From positions 1 to 64,000 of the forward strand of contig JBQTGW010000002.1 of the NCBI GenBank assembly GCA_052390495.1: a stretch of DNA of 64,000 nucleotides. The letters are read 5' to 3'. Origin of the DNA: GCA-003244245 sp052390495. GTDB lineage: Bacteria; Actinomycetota; Actinomycetes; Mycobacteriales; Pseudonocardiaceae. Below are positions 51,814 through 60,047 of this stretch, piece by piece. The notes beneath the pieces were generated by a model, which did not search any database, was not told the DNA's origin, and worked only from the letters and a program-made list of their open reading frames with translations. A program made the position numbers and the translations under genes. Each line of letters opens with the position of its first letter. Within the stretch, counting starts at the first letter, position 1.

Positions 51814-52263
51814 TCACGGCACGAGGTGCACCTCCGGTGTGGCCCCGCGCAACGCCTCGGCGAGCCGACCGTCACACGTCCACAACTGCACCCGGAAGCG
51901 CTCAGCGAGGGCGACATAGTGCGCGTCGTATGTCGCTGGCAGGTGGTGCTCGTGAGCCAGCTCCATAGCCCTGGAGTGCAGGCGCGCATCACCGTGCAGC
52001 TCAATGGGCAGGCGGAGAGCTCGCCGCAGCCCATCGGCTGCCCTCTCCGCGCTGATCATCTCGGCTCGCTGTTGCTGATGCAGCGCGTTGGCGACCTCAT
52101 AGGGAAACAGGGTCGGCGCAATCAGCTCGTAGCCGACACTGACGAGGCGGTCCCATTCCCGCTGCACGGACGGATAACGAGGTGCATCGAGAACCCGGAC
52201 GACGAAGCTGGCGTCAACGCACGCGACCGTAGCGCTCCTCGTCCCGGTCGTCCCGTCCAGCAC
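51814..52263 (-). CDS. PIN-domain toxin (VapC-like)
   Basis: 149 aa from GTG 52263. Acidic residues in ACVDASFVVRVL, LFPYEVANALHQ (Glu), ATYDAHYVALAERF (Asp) and LWTCDGRLAEAL (Asp) define a complete PIN site. It overlaps the upstream antitoxin gene by 50 bp. The extra ~15 N-terminal residues (LDGTTGTRSATV) are not part of the fold, so initiation could be at an unusual codon closer to ACVDAS. Confidence 0.88.
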   Translation of the reverse strand: MLDGTTGTRSATVACVDASFVVRVLDAPRYPSVQREWDRLVSVGYELIAPTLFPYEVANALHQQQRAEMISAERAADGLRRALRLPIELHGDARLHSRAMELAHEHHLPATYDAHYVALAERFRVQLWTCDGRLAEALRGATPEVHLVP

Positions 52264-52540
52264 GGATCGCCTCCTCCACGTCGAAGTCCTTCAGCCGCTC
52301 GATCGCACCCTCGGCCCGCAGCAGCCCGTGGTATTCGGCGAGCATCGCGTTGGCCTGTGCCCACTTGTCGGACCGGCCTGCGCACGCCGCCCTCCAGTCC
52401 TCCACGGACACCACCACGGCGACCTCCCGCCCGGCCCGCTCCACGAACACGACGTCTTGGCGGGCTATGACTCCGTCGAGTAACTCGCCGAAGCGCACCC
52501 GCGCCTCGGTCGCGGTGACCCTCCGTTCCGCACCAGACAT
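52214..52540 (-). CDS. Phd/YefM-family antitoxin
   Basis: 108 aa from ATG 52540 with GGGAGGG before it. N-terminal Phd fold RRVTATEARVRFGELLDGVI, QDVVFVERAGREVAVVVSVE, then a long toxin-binding tail (KDFDVEEAIRAGRDDRDEER). It is the partner of the PIN toxin at 51814. The upstream inverted repeat probably serves as its own operator. Confidence 0.88.
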   Translation of the reverse strand: MSGAERRVTATEARVRFGELLDGVIARQDVVFVERAGREVAVVVSVEDWRAACAGRSDKWAQANAMLAEYHGLLRAEGAIERLKDFDVEEAIRAGRDDRDEERYGRVR

Positions 52541-52554
52541 GAACCCTCCCATCA

Positions 52555-52572
52555 ATCCATCCATTGATGGAT
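52555..52572. promoter_or_regulatory. Probable Phd-antitoxin operator palindrome
   Basis: ATCCATC (52555-52561) and GATGGAT (52566-52572) form an inverted repeat with a 4-bp centre, 15-32 bp upstream of the antitoxin start. Phd-type antitoxins bind such palindromes over their own promoter. Confidence 0.5.
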
Positions 52573-52621
52573 GCTAGGCCCGATACAGGGTCGACGGCAA
52601 GCGGGTATCCGACGACCCTCG

Positions 52622-53377
52622 TCAGCGACCCGCGCGGTCCCAGTAGCCCTTGACGTACAGCGCACGCCGATCCACACCGCGATCCTCGAGGAGGTGCGCC
52701 CGGATCCGTCGCACTGTCGGGGTGTGGCCCGCGATCCAGATCCGGCCCCTCCCGGGCGGCAGCTCGGCGGCCCATACAGCTTCCTCCAACACCCTGCTGG
52801 TGCCCGCCGGGGCGTCGTCGCGATGTAGCCACCGCACCGTCGGGCGAGCCGGACCTGGTATCGGCTGCTGCTCGGTAGCGTCCGGAATTTCCAGGTAGAG
52901 ACACACGCGGGCACCTGAGGGCAGCATCCCGGTGTACGCCTGGATCGCGGGCAACGCGGTCTCGTCCCCGGCGAACAGGTGCCAGTCGGCAGTGGGATCC
53001 GGCCGGTACCGGCCGCTGGGGCCGAGGAACTCCAGGCTCTCCCCTGGTTGCACCCGGCGCGCCCAGTCGACCGCAGGTCCCGCGCCGTGCAGCACGAAGT
53101 CGATGTCCAGACTCGGCCTGGCGGCCGCGTAATCGCGCACCGTGTAGTCGCGGGACACCGGATCCCCCGTCCCGGGGTCGGTGACGTAGATCTTCACGGT
53201 CTGCCCGGGTACCGCATCCAGGCCGTGCAGGCTCTCGTCAATGAGCCGGACCCTGGTCATCCGCGGGGTCAGCGCCTGCACCGACCCCACCACTGCCACG
53301 GTGCTAGGGACCCGCCTGAGCACGCTACTACCAGGCCGAACTGTTCCCTCGGACCGAAACTGACCCTCTGGCGGCAT
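52622..53377 (-). CDS. Siderophore-interacting protein (FAD-dependent ferric reductase)
   Basis: 251 aa. FAD-binding barrel with MTRVRLIDESLHGLD, the flavin motif SRDYTVRDYA (R-x-Y-T) and VLHGAGPAVDWARRVQPGES; NAD(P)-binding C-terminal domain with LFAGDETALPAIQAY and WIAGHTPTVRRIRAHL. It ends YVKGYWDRAGR, the classic SIP terminus (K-G-Y-W). It releases iron from imported siderophores in the cytoplasm. Functional kin in the window: the FhuF-like protein at 15642. No iron box is visible in its short upstream region. Confidence 0.94.
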   Translation of the reverse strand: MPPEGQFRSEGTVRPGSSVLRRVPSTVAVVGSVQALTPRMTRVRLIDESLHGLDAVPGQTVKIYVTDPGTGDPVSRDYTVRDYAAARPSLDIDFVLHGAGPAVDWARRVQPGESLEFLGPSGRYRPDPTADWHLFAGDETALPAIQAYTGMLPSGARVCLYLEIPDATEQQPIPGPARPTVRWLHRDDAPAGTSRVLEEAVWAAELPPGRGRIWIAGHTPTVRRIRAHLLEDRGVDRRALYVKGYWDRAGR

Positions 53378-53435
53378 CGAGCTCCCTCTCTGGTCGGGTG
53401 CAACCGATTCCTACCGGAGAGGGCCGACACATTGA

Positions 53436-53522
53436 GGGACCCCGCGCACCCGTCAGAGCATGCTGACCCTTGCTGCCTTCCGACCCTGGGGGAGTTCGCA
53501 AGATGGACGCCGCGCGGGGTCC
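53436..53522 (-). ncRNA. ffs: Signal recognition particle 4.5S RNA (small bacterial type)
   Basis: On the minus strand the apical domain IV is exact: GGTCGGAAGGCAGCAAGGGT, with the asymmetric loop and GGAA tetraloop, followed by CAGCATGCTCTGACGGG. The 5' arm GGACCCCGCGC pairs with the 3' GCGCGGGGTCC. A TATACT -10 hexamer lies a few bases upstream (near 53528-53533). Location near dnaX is usual for actinobacteria. The outer ends are uncertain by a few bases. Confidence 0.93.
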
Positions 53523-53933
53523 ACGCTCAGTATAGGACCTCCCCATGGGCGGGCCCACCAGCGCCCATGGGCACCCGTTTGGGGGATACCTGAGGAGTTG
53601 CCCCGAAGATAACTTGAATTGTGGCCCTCAACGTCTCATGATCTAGGGATGACCGTCCATCGGAGGGCACTGGTCTTGGGTTGGCGGGAATGGTTCGCTG
53701 CCGAGCGGACGATCTTCCGGTCGACCCTGAGGGGTCTGCTGAAGGATTTGCGGCGCGCCATCTCGCCGACGCGGCAGTCGGCGTCGCCTCGCACTCAATA
53801 GCCCCAACCGGCTCGGCGTCGGCCCCCTGACCGCCGGGCCGGTTGGTACCACCGCTCTGGCGTTCGTTGCCTGACTGGCGGCGGTCTACCAGCCGTTTTG
53901 GCTGGTCAATGCCCATCGGGTAAGCTGTGCCGC
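53523..53933. other. Intergenic region between SRP RNA and tRNA-Ser
   Basis: 410 bp. It holds the SRP RNA promoter (minus strand) and the tRNA promoter. A palindrome-like pair CCCATGGGC/GCCCATGGG lies at 53543-53572. Weak open frames on both strands (up to ~130 codons, Arg/Pro-rich) lack ribosome sites, so I call no gene. Confidence 0.5.
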
Positions 53934-54023
53934 GGAGGATTCGCCTAGTGGCCTATGGCGCACGATTGGAAATCGTGTTGGGTGTTAAAGCCCTCGCGGG
54001 TTCAAATCCCGCATCCTCCGCCA
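53934..54023 (+). tRNA. tRNA-Ser (anticodon GGA)
   Basis: 90 nt including encoded CCA. Acceptor GGAGGAT (53934-53940) pairs with ATCCTCC (54013-54019); anticodon stem CACGA/TCGTG with loop TTGGAAA, anticodon GGA at 53968-53970; long class-II variable arm; T arm GCGGGTTCAAATCCCGC. Its 3' end is the attachment site of an integrated islet. Confidence 0.97.
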
Positions 54024-54024
54024 G
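53999..54024 (+). repeat. Attachment site copy at tRNA-Ser (att core, 26 bp)
   Basis: The 26 bases from the T loop to one base past CCA are repeated without change at 55980-56005. This is the classical tyrosine-recombinase target within a tRNA 3' end; integration leaves the tRNA intact. Confidence 0.9.
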
Positions 54025-54037
54025 TCTGAGCAGCGAA

Positions 54038-54073
54038 AACGCCGGATAGCCGTGATCATGGGTATCCGGCGTT
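54038..54073 (+). terminator. tRNA-Ser terminator hairpin
   Basis: AACGCCGGATA (54038-54048) pairs perfectly with TATCCGGCGTT (54063-54073) around a 14-nt loop, 15 bp after the tRNA. Confidence 0.7.
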
Positions 54074-54122
54074 GTTCACTCGTTCTGGTATAGGGGCTCA
54101 GTTTAGGGCTCATTTGACCTGC

Positions 54123-54560
54123 TCAGGCAGGTAAGAGGGCGCCTGCCGGACCGCCGTCGTCTTCCCCGTTGTCGTTTGTCGGATCGGCCCAGATGAGACC
54201 TCCCACCTGTTCCACGATGGCGGCGAGGAACTCGGCTGGCACGTGCATGTACCGCTTGGTTACGGACGCGTCCGACCAGCCCATGATCTCCATGACGGCC
54301 GGGAGCAGGACCTAGGTCGGCGGCCCGAGCGCGCTCGACGGCTTGGCGCTCGCGGTGTCGCTCGATCGCATGTGCGACCAGGTGCGGGATTCCGACCGTG
54401 CGGCGTCCGGCGCGCGACTTCACGTCAGTATCGACTCGCGGCGGTTTGGCGATCTTGGCCGGATTCTCCACGATGTGCCCCCGGCGTACTGCCTCGTTGA
54501 GCGCAGCGCGCACGGTGCGGTGCGCAAGGTGCACGGTCGCCGGTTGCCCCCCCGGATGGG
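54123..54560 (-). pseudogene. Tyrosine recombinase (integrase) relic
   Basis: Pieces of one integrase remain in shifted frames. The N-terminal part shows AHRTVRAALNEAVRRGHIVE, NPAKIAKPPRVDTDV (core-binding domain end). Then, after RRTVGIPHLVAHAIERHRER, the middle of the catalytic domain is deleted. The last piece is VMEIMGWSDASVTKRYMHVP with the catalytic tyrosine (K-R-Y-M-H-V), ending at 54123. Position and orientation, immediately after the tRNA and pointing towards it, are those of the islet's own integrase. It can no longer excise. Confidence 0.85.
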
Positions 54561-54738
54561 ACGCGTGGCGTGGTCGTCCGTGCCGATCGGCAGTGCGGTG
54601 AACTGGCGCATCACGCCGAGTTCCCCGGCAACATGGTGATCGTCCCGCTACCCTGGCCCGGTATCGAGTTGATCGAATCGAGGTCGGCGATCTGAGCCTG
54701 ACGTGTGGTATACACCCCCCAGATGTGTGTAACAGGTA

Positions 54739-55878
54739 TTGACGTGTGGTCGAGCACCACTACCTTCAAGAGAGAGACACGGAGACTGCGACTTGAGCAG
54801 GAGCGACGATGAGCGAGCAGATGCGGCACACCGGAGGGAGCACGAGTCCGTTGACACCACCGGAGTCGGCCAAGCCGGACGCGGAGGAGCGGGTGGTGAA
54901 AGCATTAAAGGCACGGGCGGCCTCGCAGCGCCGCCGAGAAGGCAAGGCTACCAGTTTCCGCTCGGCGATTGGGAGCCATGGGCCGAGCTGAATGGCAATT
55001 GTAGCCAACGACGGCCTACGCCGTTGTTTAAGGCCCAGAATTCGGAGCGCTATGCTAGACAGTCGCTGATCCGAGAGTACGAAAGCAGCTTCGAAGCTCG
55101 CCTGGTGGTAATGATCGATGCAATCTTCAACGCCAGCGTTACTTACCTGGAAGAGATGCTGATCGGTTCGAAATCGACCGACGAACTGCATCTACTCCTG
55201 GCAAGTCCTGGCGGCGACGGTGAAGTCGCTATTAGGCTCGTCAAGATGCTGCAGGCTAGTTGCTCTCGGTTGACTATTATCGTTCCCGACATGGCCAAGA
55301 GTGCTGCTACTCTGATGTGTCTAGGAGCAGACGAGATTGTGATGGCGGCATCGAGCGACTTGGGTCCTATCGATCCTCAGTTCCTCATTGCCGGACGCGG
55401 GCTTGTATCGGCGAAAGAGATCCAACGCGCCGTCATGACCGCTGAGGAGCGCGTGTCCTCGAAACCTGGCTCGTACGAACTCTATGCAAGTCTGCTCGCG
55501 GACGTGAACATGCTCATGGTCGAGCAAGCCACATCGGCACTTGATCGAACCGGCACGCTGCTCGTGGAAGCTCTCCGCTGCGTCCGAGGCCGAAAGGACG
55601 ACGAAGTAGCTAGCTTGGCCGCAGCGCTCAAGGGACCATTGATCGATGAGTCGAAGTTCCACGGCGCGACGATCGGACCAGCCAAGGCTCATGAATTGGG
55701 TTTACCAATTCGGTTGGTCAATCGTGATGAGCCTTCTTGGGATTTGGTCTGGAACCTCTGGACGCGTTACTTCGAACTGGGATGTTTTCCCGTCGGCCAT
55801 ATGGGAGTTTACGAGGGCAGCCAAGGTTCTCAGGTGACAGGCTCGCCGGTCGATGGGTATGACCCGTCCAAGGCTTAA
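54739..55878 (+). CDS. SDH-family Clp-fold serine protease, islet cargo
   Basis: The domain spans ~54985-55800. Key segments: RPTPLFKAQNSERYARQSLI, ARLVVMIDAIFNASVTYLEE, LHLLLASPGGDGEVAIRLVK (oxyanion SPGGDGE), IIVPDMAKSAATLMCLGADE (Lys/Ser-type active site), MAASSDLGPIDPQ. This is the SppA/ClpP-like SDH family, probably a cytoplasmic or membrane-edge peptidase of unknown substrate. The 5' end is unclear: this frame starts at a weak TTG, while ATG 54809 in another frame has AGGAG and a plausible start (MSEQMRHTGGSTSPLTPPES, 60 aa). Either two genes or a frameshift near 54940. GC is lower than the surroundings. Confidence 0.75.
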   Translation: MTCGRAPLPSRERHGDCDLSRSDDERADAAHRREHESVDTTGVGQAGRGGAGGESIKGTGGLAAPPRRQGYQFPLGDWEPWAELNGNCSQRRPTPLFKAQNSERYARQSLIREYESSFEARLVVMIDAIFNASVTYLEEMLIGSKSTDELHLLLASPGGDGEVAIRLVKMLQASCSRLTIIVPDMAKSAATLMCLGADEIVMAASSDLGPIDPQFLIAGRGLVSAKEIQRAVMTAEERVSSKPGSYELYASLLADVNMLMVEQATSALDRTGTLLVEALRCVRGRKDDEVASLAAALKGPLIDESKFHGATIGPAKAHELGLPIRLVNRDEPSWDLVWNLWTRYFELGCFPVGHMGVYEGSQGSQVTGSPVDGYDPSKA

Positions 55879-55979
55879 GAGTCTTGTCGGAAACTCGAGT
55901 CACCTACTCCGAGGGTGTCGGCTCGCCCACGGAGGCGGCCCGGGTCCGCTGCCGATGGGACGCCGGTTCGCTGAAGGCC

Positions 55980-56005
55980 GGTTCAAATCCCGCATCCTCC
56001 GCCAG
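55980..56005 (+). repeat. Distal attachment site copy (26 bp)
   Basis: It exactly repeats 53999-54024, the tRNA-Ser 3' end. The 1.98-kb segment between the copies is the integrated islet. Confidence 0.9.
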
Positions 56006-56015
56006 CTAACCAGGG

Positions 56016-57746
56016 TCAGGGCGAATGTCCGCCCAGGGTGGTGGTGAGGGCGGAGATTGGTGGGGCGAAGAAGTAGCCGCCGCCGGTCGGGACCACCCAG
56101 TCGCGCTCGATGGTGATGCGCACGGTCGATCCGTCCGCTCCCGGCACGTCGATGTGGCGCTCGCGGTTGCCGTGGCTGTCGCGTTGGCCGATCACGGGGT
56201 CGTGCCCGCCGTCGTTCGGCTGGTTCGGCAGGTTCGACCAGCGCCGGGTGAGGAACTCGAACTGGTCCTCGATGGTCGCGCCGTAGCAGAGGAACATCAG
56301 CCCGCGGTCGGCGTCGGGATCCGGGTAGGCCGCGCCGAGGTACGGCTCGCCGTAGGCGATCCCGCGGCGCATGATCATCCGGAGCATGCTGTCATGTGCC
56401 TTGCCCAGCTCCGTGGTGATGTCGCGCGGGTGGGTCTTGCGGATGTGCGCGTAGTGCGGGCACACCGTGCCGAGGATGTCGCCCTCGGCCCGGGGGAAGT
56501 TGTCGCCGGGGTAGCCAGGTATCGGGCGCAGCGGGAGCGGCCGGGTGTCGTCGTCGAACAGGAAGTTGTTGTTCGCGAACTCGTCGCCGGCCAGGGCGGG
56601 GTCGTCGGCCGTGGCCGCCCGCATGAGCGGGGCCCCGCTGGGCCAGCGCCCGACCATCATCGACGCGAAGTGCTCTGGCGTCGTCCCGGTGCGGGTGGCG
56701 GCTGCCGCGGCGAAGTTCCAGAACCCGGGGACGTCCTGCCGCAGGCGGCGGCACACCAGGTAGGAGCCGCGCCGTGCCCACTCGGGGTAGGTTGGCGGCT
56801 CCGGTGGCGCCGCGGGGTCGATCAGGTTCTCCGTGTCCTGCCGGGGCTCGCCGAGCAGGAACTGGCCGGGCCAGACCAGCTGCTGGCCGGGCTTGCCGTA
56901 CAGCGTCGGCCGCTGGTCGGCGTCACCGGCGGTCGGCGCAGCGGGGTAACGCGGGGTGAGGAAGTCGTCGGGCGCCTCGGAGAGTCGGCCGCGGACGCCC
57001 GGCTGCGACACCCCGTCCTTGAAGCCGAAGTGCTCGTGGCCGACCAGTGCCCCCGGCAGCGCCGCGGCGCACTGCTCGTACACCACGTCGAGCCCGTCGA
57101 GTCCGTCGCGGATCTCCTCGACCCTGGCTGTCAGGTCGTGCTCGTCGTCGGCGGCGACGAGCACGAGGACGTCCGCCTCGTTGTCCGGTCCGCCGACGAC
57201 CCAGTTGTCCCGGTGGCCGAGGTGCTCGGCTGACGTGGGGTCACCCAGGTAGGTCGAGCGTGCCGCCAGGCCCTGGCGGAAGCTCTCCTCCCCGAACCGC
57301 TTCGCCTCGTCCGCTCCGGCCAGCGTCCTGATGCCGGGATGCGAAAATGCGATGTTGACCCAGGTCGCAGTCAGCCCGGCGGGCGCCCGCACCCCCTCGG
57401 CCAGGCGCCGCGCGCGGTACTCGCGCACGAAGTCCAGCGCCTCGTCCATCGACGTGATCGAGGGCGAGATCTCGGCGACCCACCGCCGGGCCTGCTCGCG
57501 GTCGCAGATGCGCAGGAACAGGAAGTGCTGATGGTCCTTGTTGAACCCCGGGACGATGTTGCCCTGGATGTCGCACCGGGCCGCCTCGTCATAGACGGGT
57601 TCGATCCGGCCGTCGGCCTCCTCGGGCTGTCCGTCGCCGGGCTCGATGGGCTCGCCGCCGAGGTTGCCGACGTCCACCCCCGTCAGCAGCTCCGGTTCGG
57701 CGGCGGCGATGTGCTCCAGAACCTCCTGGGCAGCGGGCTCGATCAC
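56016..57746 (-). CDS. DyP-type haem peroxidase
   Basis: 576 aa, longer than the usual 300-450. Haem motif GFKDGVSQPGV (GxxDG) with FGFKDG Asp as acid-base; proximal His in CPHYAHIRKTHPRDITTELG; distal Arg in MRRGIAYGEPYLG; LMFLCYGATIEDQFEFLTRR. CDIQGNIVPGFNKDHQHFLF opens the first ferredoxin-like domain after a ~45-residue acidic leader. No Tat or Sec signal, so it is cytosolic or packaged. Its start overlaps the stop of the upstream gene (ATGA): coexpression with that unknown protein is certain to be tight. Confidence 0.93.
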   Translation of the reverse strand: MIEPAAQEVLEHIAAAEPELLTGVDVGNLGGEPIEPGDGQPEEADGRIEPVYDEAARCDIQGNIVPGFNKDHQHFLFLRICDREQARRWVAEISPSITSMDEALDFVREYRARRLAEGVRAPAGLTATWVNIAFSHPGIRTLAGADEAKRFGEESFRQGLAARSTYLGDPTSAEHLGHRDNWVVGGPDNEADVLVLVAADDEHDLTARVEEIRDGLDGLDVVYEQCAAALPGALVGHEHFGFKDGVSQPGVRGRLSEAPDDFLTPRYPAAPTAGDADQRPTLYGKPGQQLVWPGQFLLGEPRQDTENLIDPAAPPEPPTYPEWARRGSYLVCRRLRQDVPGFWNFAAAAATRTGTTPEHFASMMVGRWPSGAPLMRAATADDPALAGDEFANNNFLFDDDTRPLPLRPIPGYPGDNFPRAEGDILGTVCPHYAHIRKTHPRDITTELGKAHDSMLRMIMRRGIAYGEPYLGAAYPDPDADRGLMFLCYGATIEDQFEFLTRRWSNLPNQPNDGGHDPVIGQRDSHGNRERHIDVPGADGSTVRITIERDWVVPTGGGYFFAPPISALTTTLGGHSP

Positions 57747-58729
57747 GACGACCTCCGCGCGACGACCACCGGCAGGGACGAGGTCATGTGCTCGGCCAGC
57801 TGGCCGCCGTGCAGCACGGGCCGGCCGCCGATCAGAATGTCTCCCACCACGAACCCCTCCTCATAGGGAACCTCGTACTCCAGGCGGAGCACAGCGCCGG
57901 GTCGGCCGCGGGTGATGCGCCAGTAGTCGCCGACCGGGGACCCGTCGGGCTTGGTCCAGCCCGTGTCGTCCCAGCCGTCGAGGTAGAGCCCGACGGGCTC
58001 GTGCACCGTGATGTCGAACCCTGAACGGCCCAGCGCCGCGACCTCGCGAATGATGTAGTCGTCGGCGGCGTGGCGATTGACGACCGGGAACTCGAAGTTG
58101 TCCCGGGCTGGCGCGAAGCCCGGGTCGCCGGAATTGACGGTCGCGTTGGCGCCAGCCTGCGCCAGGCCAATCGACTGGTTGAGCTCGTTGATGTTGTTGA
58201 CGTAGTGCATGATCCCATCGATGGTGGTCCAGCGGTTGCGCCGGTCGTAGGTCCCGTCGGCGTTGACGAGCTCATCCCACTGCACGGCCGGATCCACATG
58301 CTCGCGGTAGAGCTCCACCACCCGTTCCCTGTCGACGTCCGCGAGCAACTCGAAATACTGCGGGGTCTCAGTGCTGAACGCGACCTTGGTGACCTTTCCC
58401 GTCGCGTCGCGGGTGGTGTACCACTCGAAGTACTCGAACTGCCGCGGCCGCCACGCTCCCGTCGCGCCGACCTCCTCGGCCTCGGCGAAGCCCTGCGCGC
58501 GGTCGTCGCGCCGCTCCACAGTGAGCGTCGCGCGCGGGAAGCCGATCCACGACAGGGTGCGGACGGTCACGACCTCGACATCGACGAGGACCGGGTCGAT
58601 CCACGGCGAACCCGGGAAACTATTAGGGACTGTGCCATTGACGAACTCGTGCCAGGCGTCGTAGAACGACGAGCCCTCTGGGACGTCACGCAGGCCGGCT
58701 GGGGTGTCGTACCTGATTACCAGAGCCAT
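57743..58729 (-). CDS. Unknown 328-aa protein translationally coupled to the DyP peroxidase
   Basis: ATG 58729 follows GAGGAGC. Soluble, no signal, beta-rich with many Trp/Tyr: MALVIRYDTPAGLRDVPEGS, PWIDPVLVDVEVVTVRTLSW, RPRQFEYFEWYTTRDATGKV, TKVAFSTETPQYFELLADVD, NRWTTIDGIMHYVNNINELN, DNFEFPVVNRHAADDYIIRE, GDYWRITRGRPGAVLRLEYE. I know no family for it. The coupling suggests it supplies substrate or electrons to, or scaffolds, the peroxidase. The AT-rich 58.8-58.9 kb segment upstream probably holds the operon promoter. Confidence 0.8.
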   Translation of the reverse strand: MALVIRYDTPAGLRDVPEGSSFYDAWHEFVNGTVPNSFPGSPWIDPVLVDVEVVTVRTLSWIGFPRATLTVERRDDRAQGFAEAEEVGATGAWRPRQFEYFEWYTTRDATGKVTKVAFSTETPQYFELLADVDRERVVELYREHVDPAVQWDELVNADGTYDRRNRWTTIDGIMHYVNNINELNQSIGLAQAGANATVNSGDPGFAPARDNFEFPVVNRHAADDYIIREVAALGRSGFDITVHEPVGLYLDGWDDTGWTKPDGSPVGDYWRITRGRPGAVLRLEYEVPYEEGFVVGDILIGGRPVLHGGQLAEHMTSSLPVVVARRSS

Positions 58730-58958
58730 CGCAATGCTCCTCGATCGACGGAAGGTACCTGCCCAGCCGGATAAGATCCGACATTTTGCATCGCTAAATG
58801 ACGAGAGCAGTGCGGCGACCGCCGAAAATTATGAATATCAAGCACGCCGGACTGCGTCATAAAATACTATTACGCTATACTACACATTTAGGACAATGCG
58901 CCTTGGCGTATCTATGAGTGCATAAGATCATGCCCTAAAAGGCACCGGCGCGTCAAGA

Positions 58959-59192
58959 TCATGACTCCGTGATCAGGCGGGCAGCCCAGTACGCGGTCCG
59001 GGCCGGTGCCGGGTCTTGATGCGCTTGCATCTGCGCCAGCCACTCGTCCACCGCGGCCTGGTGCATCAGACGATCGAGGTAGGCGGCGATCGCAGCATCG
59101 ACGCCTGCCGACAGGCTTCGGTTGCCCACCTGCGCCCGCAGCGCCGCGAGACGCTCGGCGTCCAAGGTGAGCGTGACCCTTTCTTTCGCCAT
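58959..59192 (-). CDS. Orphan ribbon-helix-helix antitoxin-like protein
   Basis: 77 aa. MAKERVTLTLDAERLAALRA begins with an RHH beta strand, followed by SLSAGVDAAIAAYLDRLMHQ and a tail ending AYWAARLITES. This is the layout of MazE/VapB-type antitoxins, but no toxin frame follows in the AT-rich 229 bp downstream or lies upstream. It may act on a toxin elsewhere or be a remnant. Confidence 0.75.
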   Translation of the reverse strand: MAKERVTLTLDAERLAALRAQVGNRSLSAGVDAAIAAYLDRLMHQAAVDEWLAQMQAHQDPAPARTAYWAARLITES

Positions 59193-59258
59193 GTCTTAGG
59201 ACGGTACTTTCCCCCAGTCTGCCCCGCGAGCTGAGTGGTGATCAGCGTGTACACCGCC

Positions 59259-60014
59259 TCAAACAGGCAGCCTGCGGAAGATCGGGCGCGGGACGTGGCG
59301 CAGCGCGGACATCACGAACCGCATCTGGGCAGGCGCCCAGGCCTGCTCGCGACCCTTGGCCACCGCGTCGACGATCACCTCGGCGACCTGCTGCGGGGTG
59401 ACCGAGAGCGGCGCGGCCTTCATGCCCGCGGTCATCTTGGTGTGCACGAAACCGGGCCGGATCACCGAGACCTTGATCCCCGACGGGCGCAGCGCCTCGG
59501 TGAGACCGGTGTAGAACGCGTCGAGCCCGGCCTTGGAGGAGCCGTAGACGAAGTTCGACCGGCGGGCCCGCTCGGCCGCGGCTGAGGACAGGGCGACGAG
59601 CGCGCCGTGGCCCTGGCGTTGCAGTGCCTTGGCCACCAGTACCCCGACCGATACCGCGCCCACATAGTTGACCTGCGCCAACTCGACCGCGGTTGGGTGG
59701 TCGGTCCAGGCCAGCTCCTGGTCGCCGAGCAGCCCGAACGCGACCAGGGTGACGTCGATGTCACCGTCGGCGAATGCCTTCTCGATCGTCGCCGGGTGTG
59801 AGGAGGTGTCGGTCGCGTCGAAGGGCAACGTCGTCACAGTGGCGCCCGCAGTCGTCAGCTGTTCCGCTGCGGCGTCCAGGCGCTCCGAAGGACGGGCCGC
59901 CAGCACCACCCGCAGCGGCCGCTGGGCGGCGTAGCGCGCCGCGGTGGCCAGCGCGATTTCGGAGGTGCCGCCGAGCAGCAGCAGGGACTGGGGATTGCCA
60001 ACGGCGTCGATCAC
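59259..60014 (-). CDS. dprE2: Decaprenylphospho-beta-D-erythro-pentofuranosid-2-ulose 2-reductase
   Basis: 251 aa SDR. SLLLLGGTSEIALATAARYA (nucleotide loop), FDATDTSSHPATIEKAFADG, ALSSAAAERARRSNFVYGSSKAGLDAF with catalytic Ser, Tyr and Lys (Y-x-x-x-K), VIRPGFVHTKMTAGMKAAPL. It reduces the keto intermediate made by DprE1 to decaprenylphosphoryl arabinose, the only arabinose donor for cell-wall arabinan. It starts 33 bp after dprE1. Confidence 0.95.
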   Translation of the reverse strand: MIDAVGNPQSLLLLGGTSEIALATAARYAAQRPLRVVLAARPSERLDAAAEQLTTAGATVTTLPFDATDTSSHPATIEKAFADGDIDVTLVAFGLLGDQELAWTDHPTAVELAQVNYVGAVSVGVLVAKALQRQGHGALVALSSAAAERARRSNFVYGSSKAGLDAFYTGLTEALRPSGIKVSVIRPGFVHTKMTAGMKAAPLSVTPQQVAEVIVDAVAKGREQAWAPAQMRFVMSALRHVPRPIFRRLPV

Positions 60015-60047
60015 AACGTGTCCTTAGGTCACAGCTCGAATCCCGTA

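Noticed and set aside
53527..53916. Minus-strand 129-codon frame between SRP RNA and tRNA-Ser
   Set aside because: It crosses the SRP RNA promoter region, lacks a ribosome site and has Arg/Pro/Ser shadow composition.
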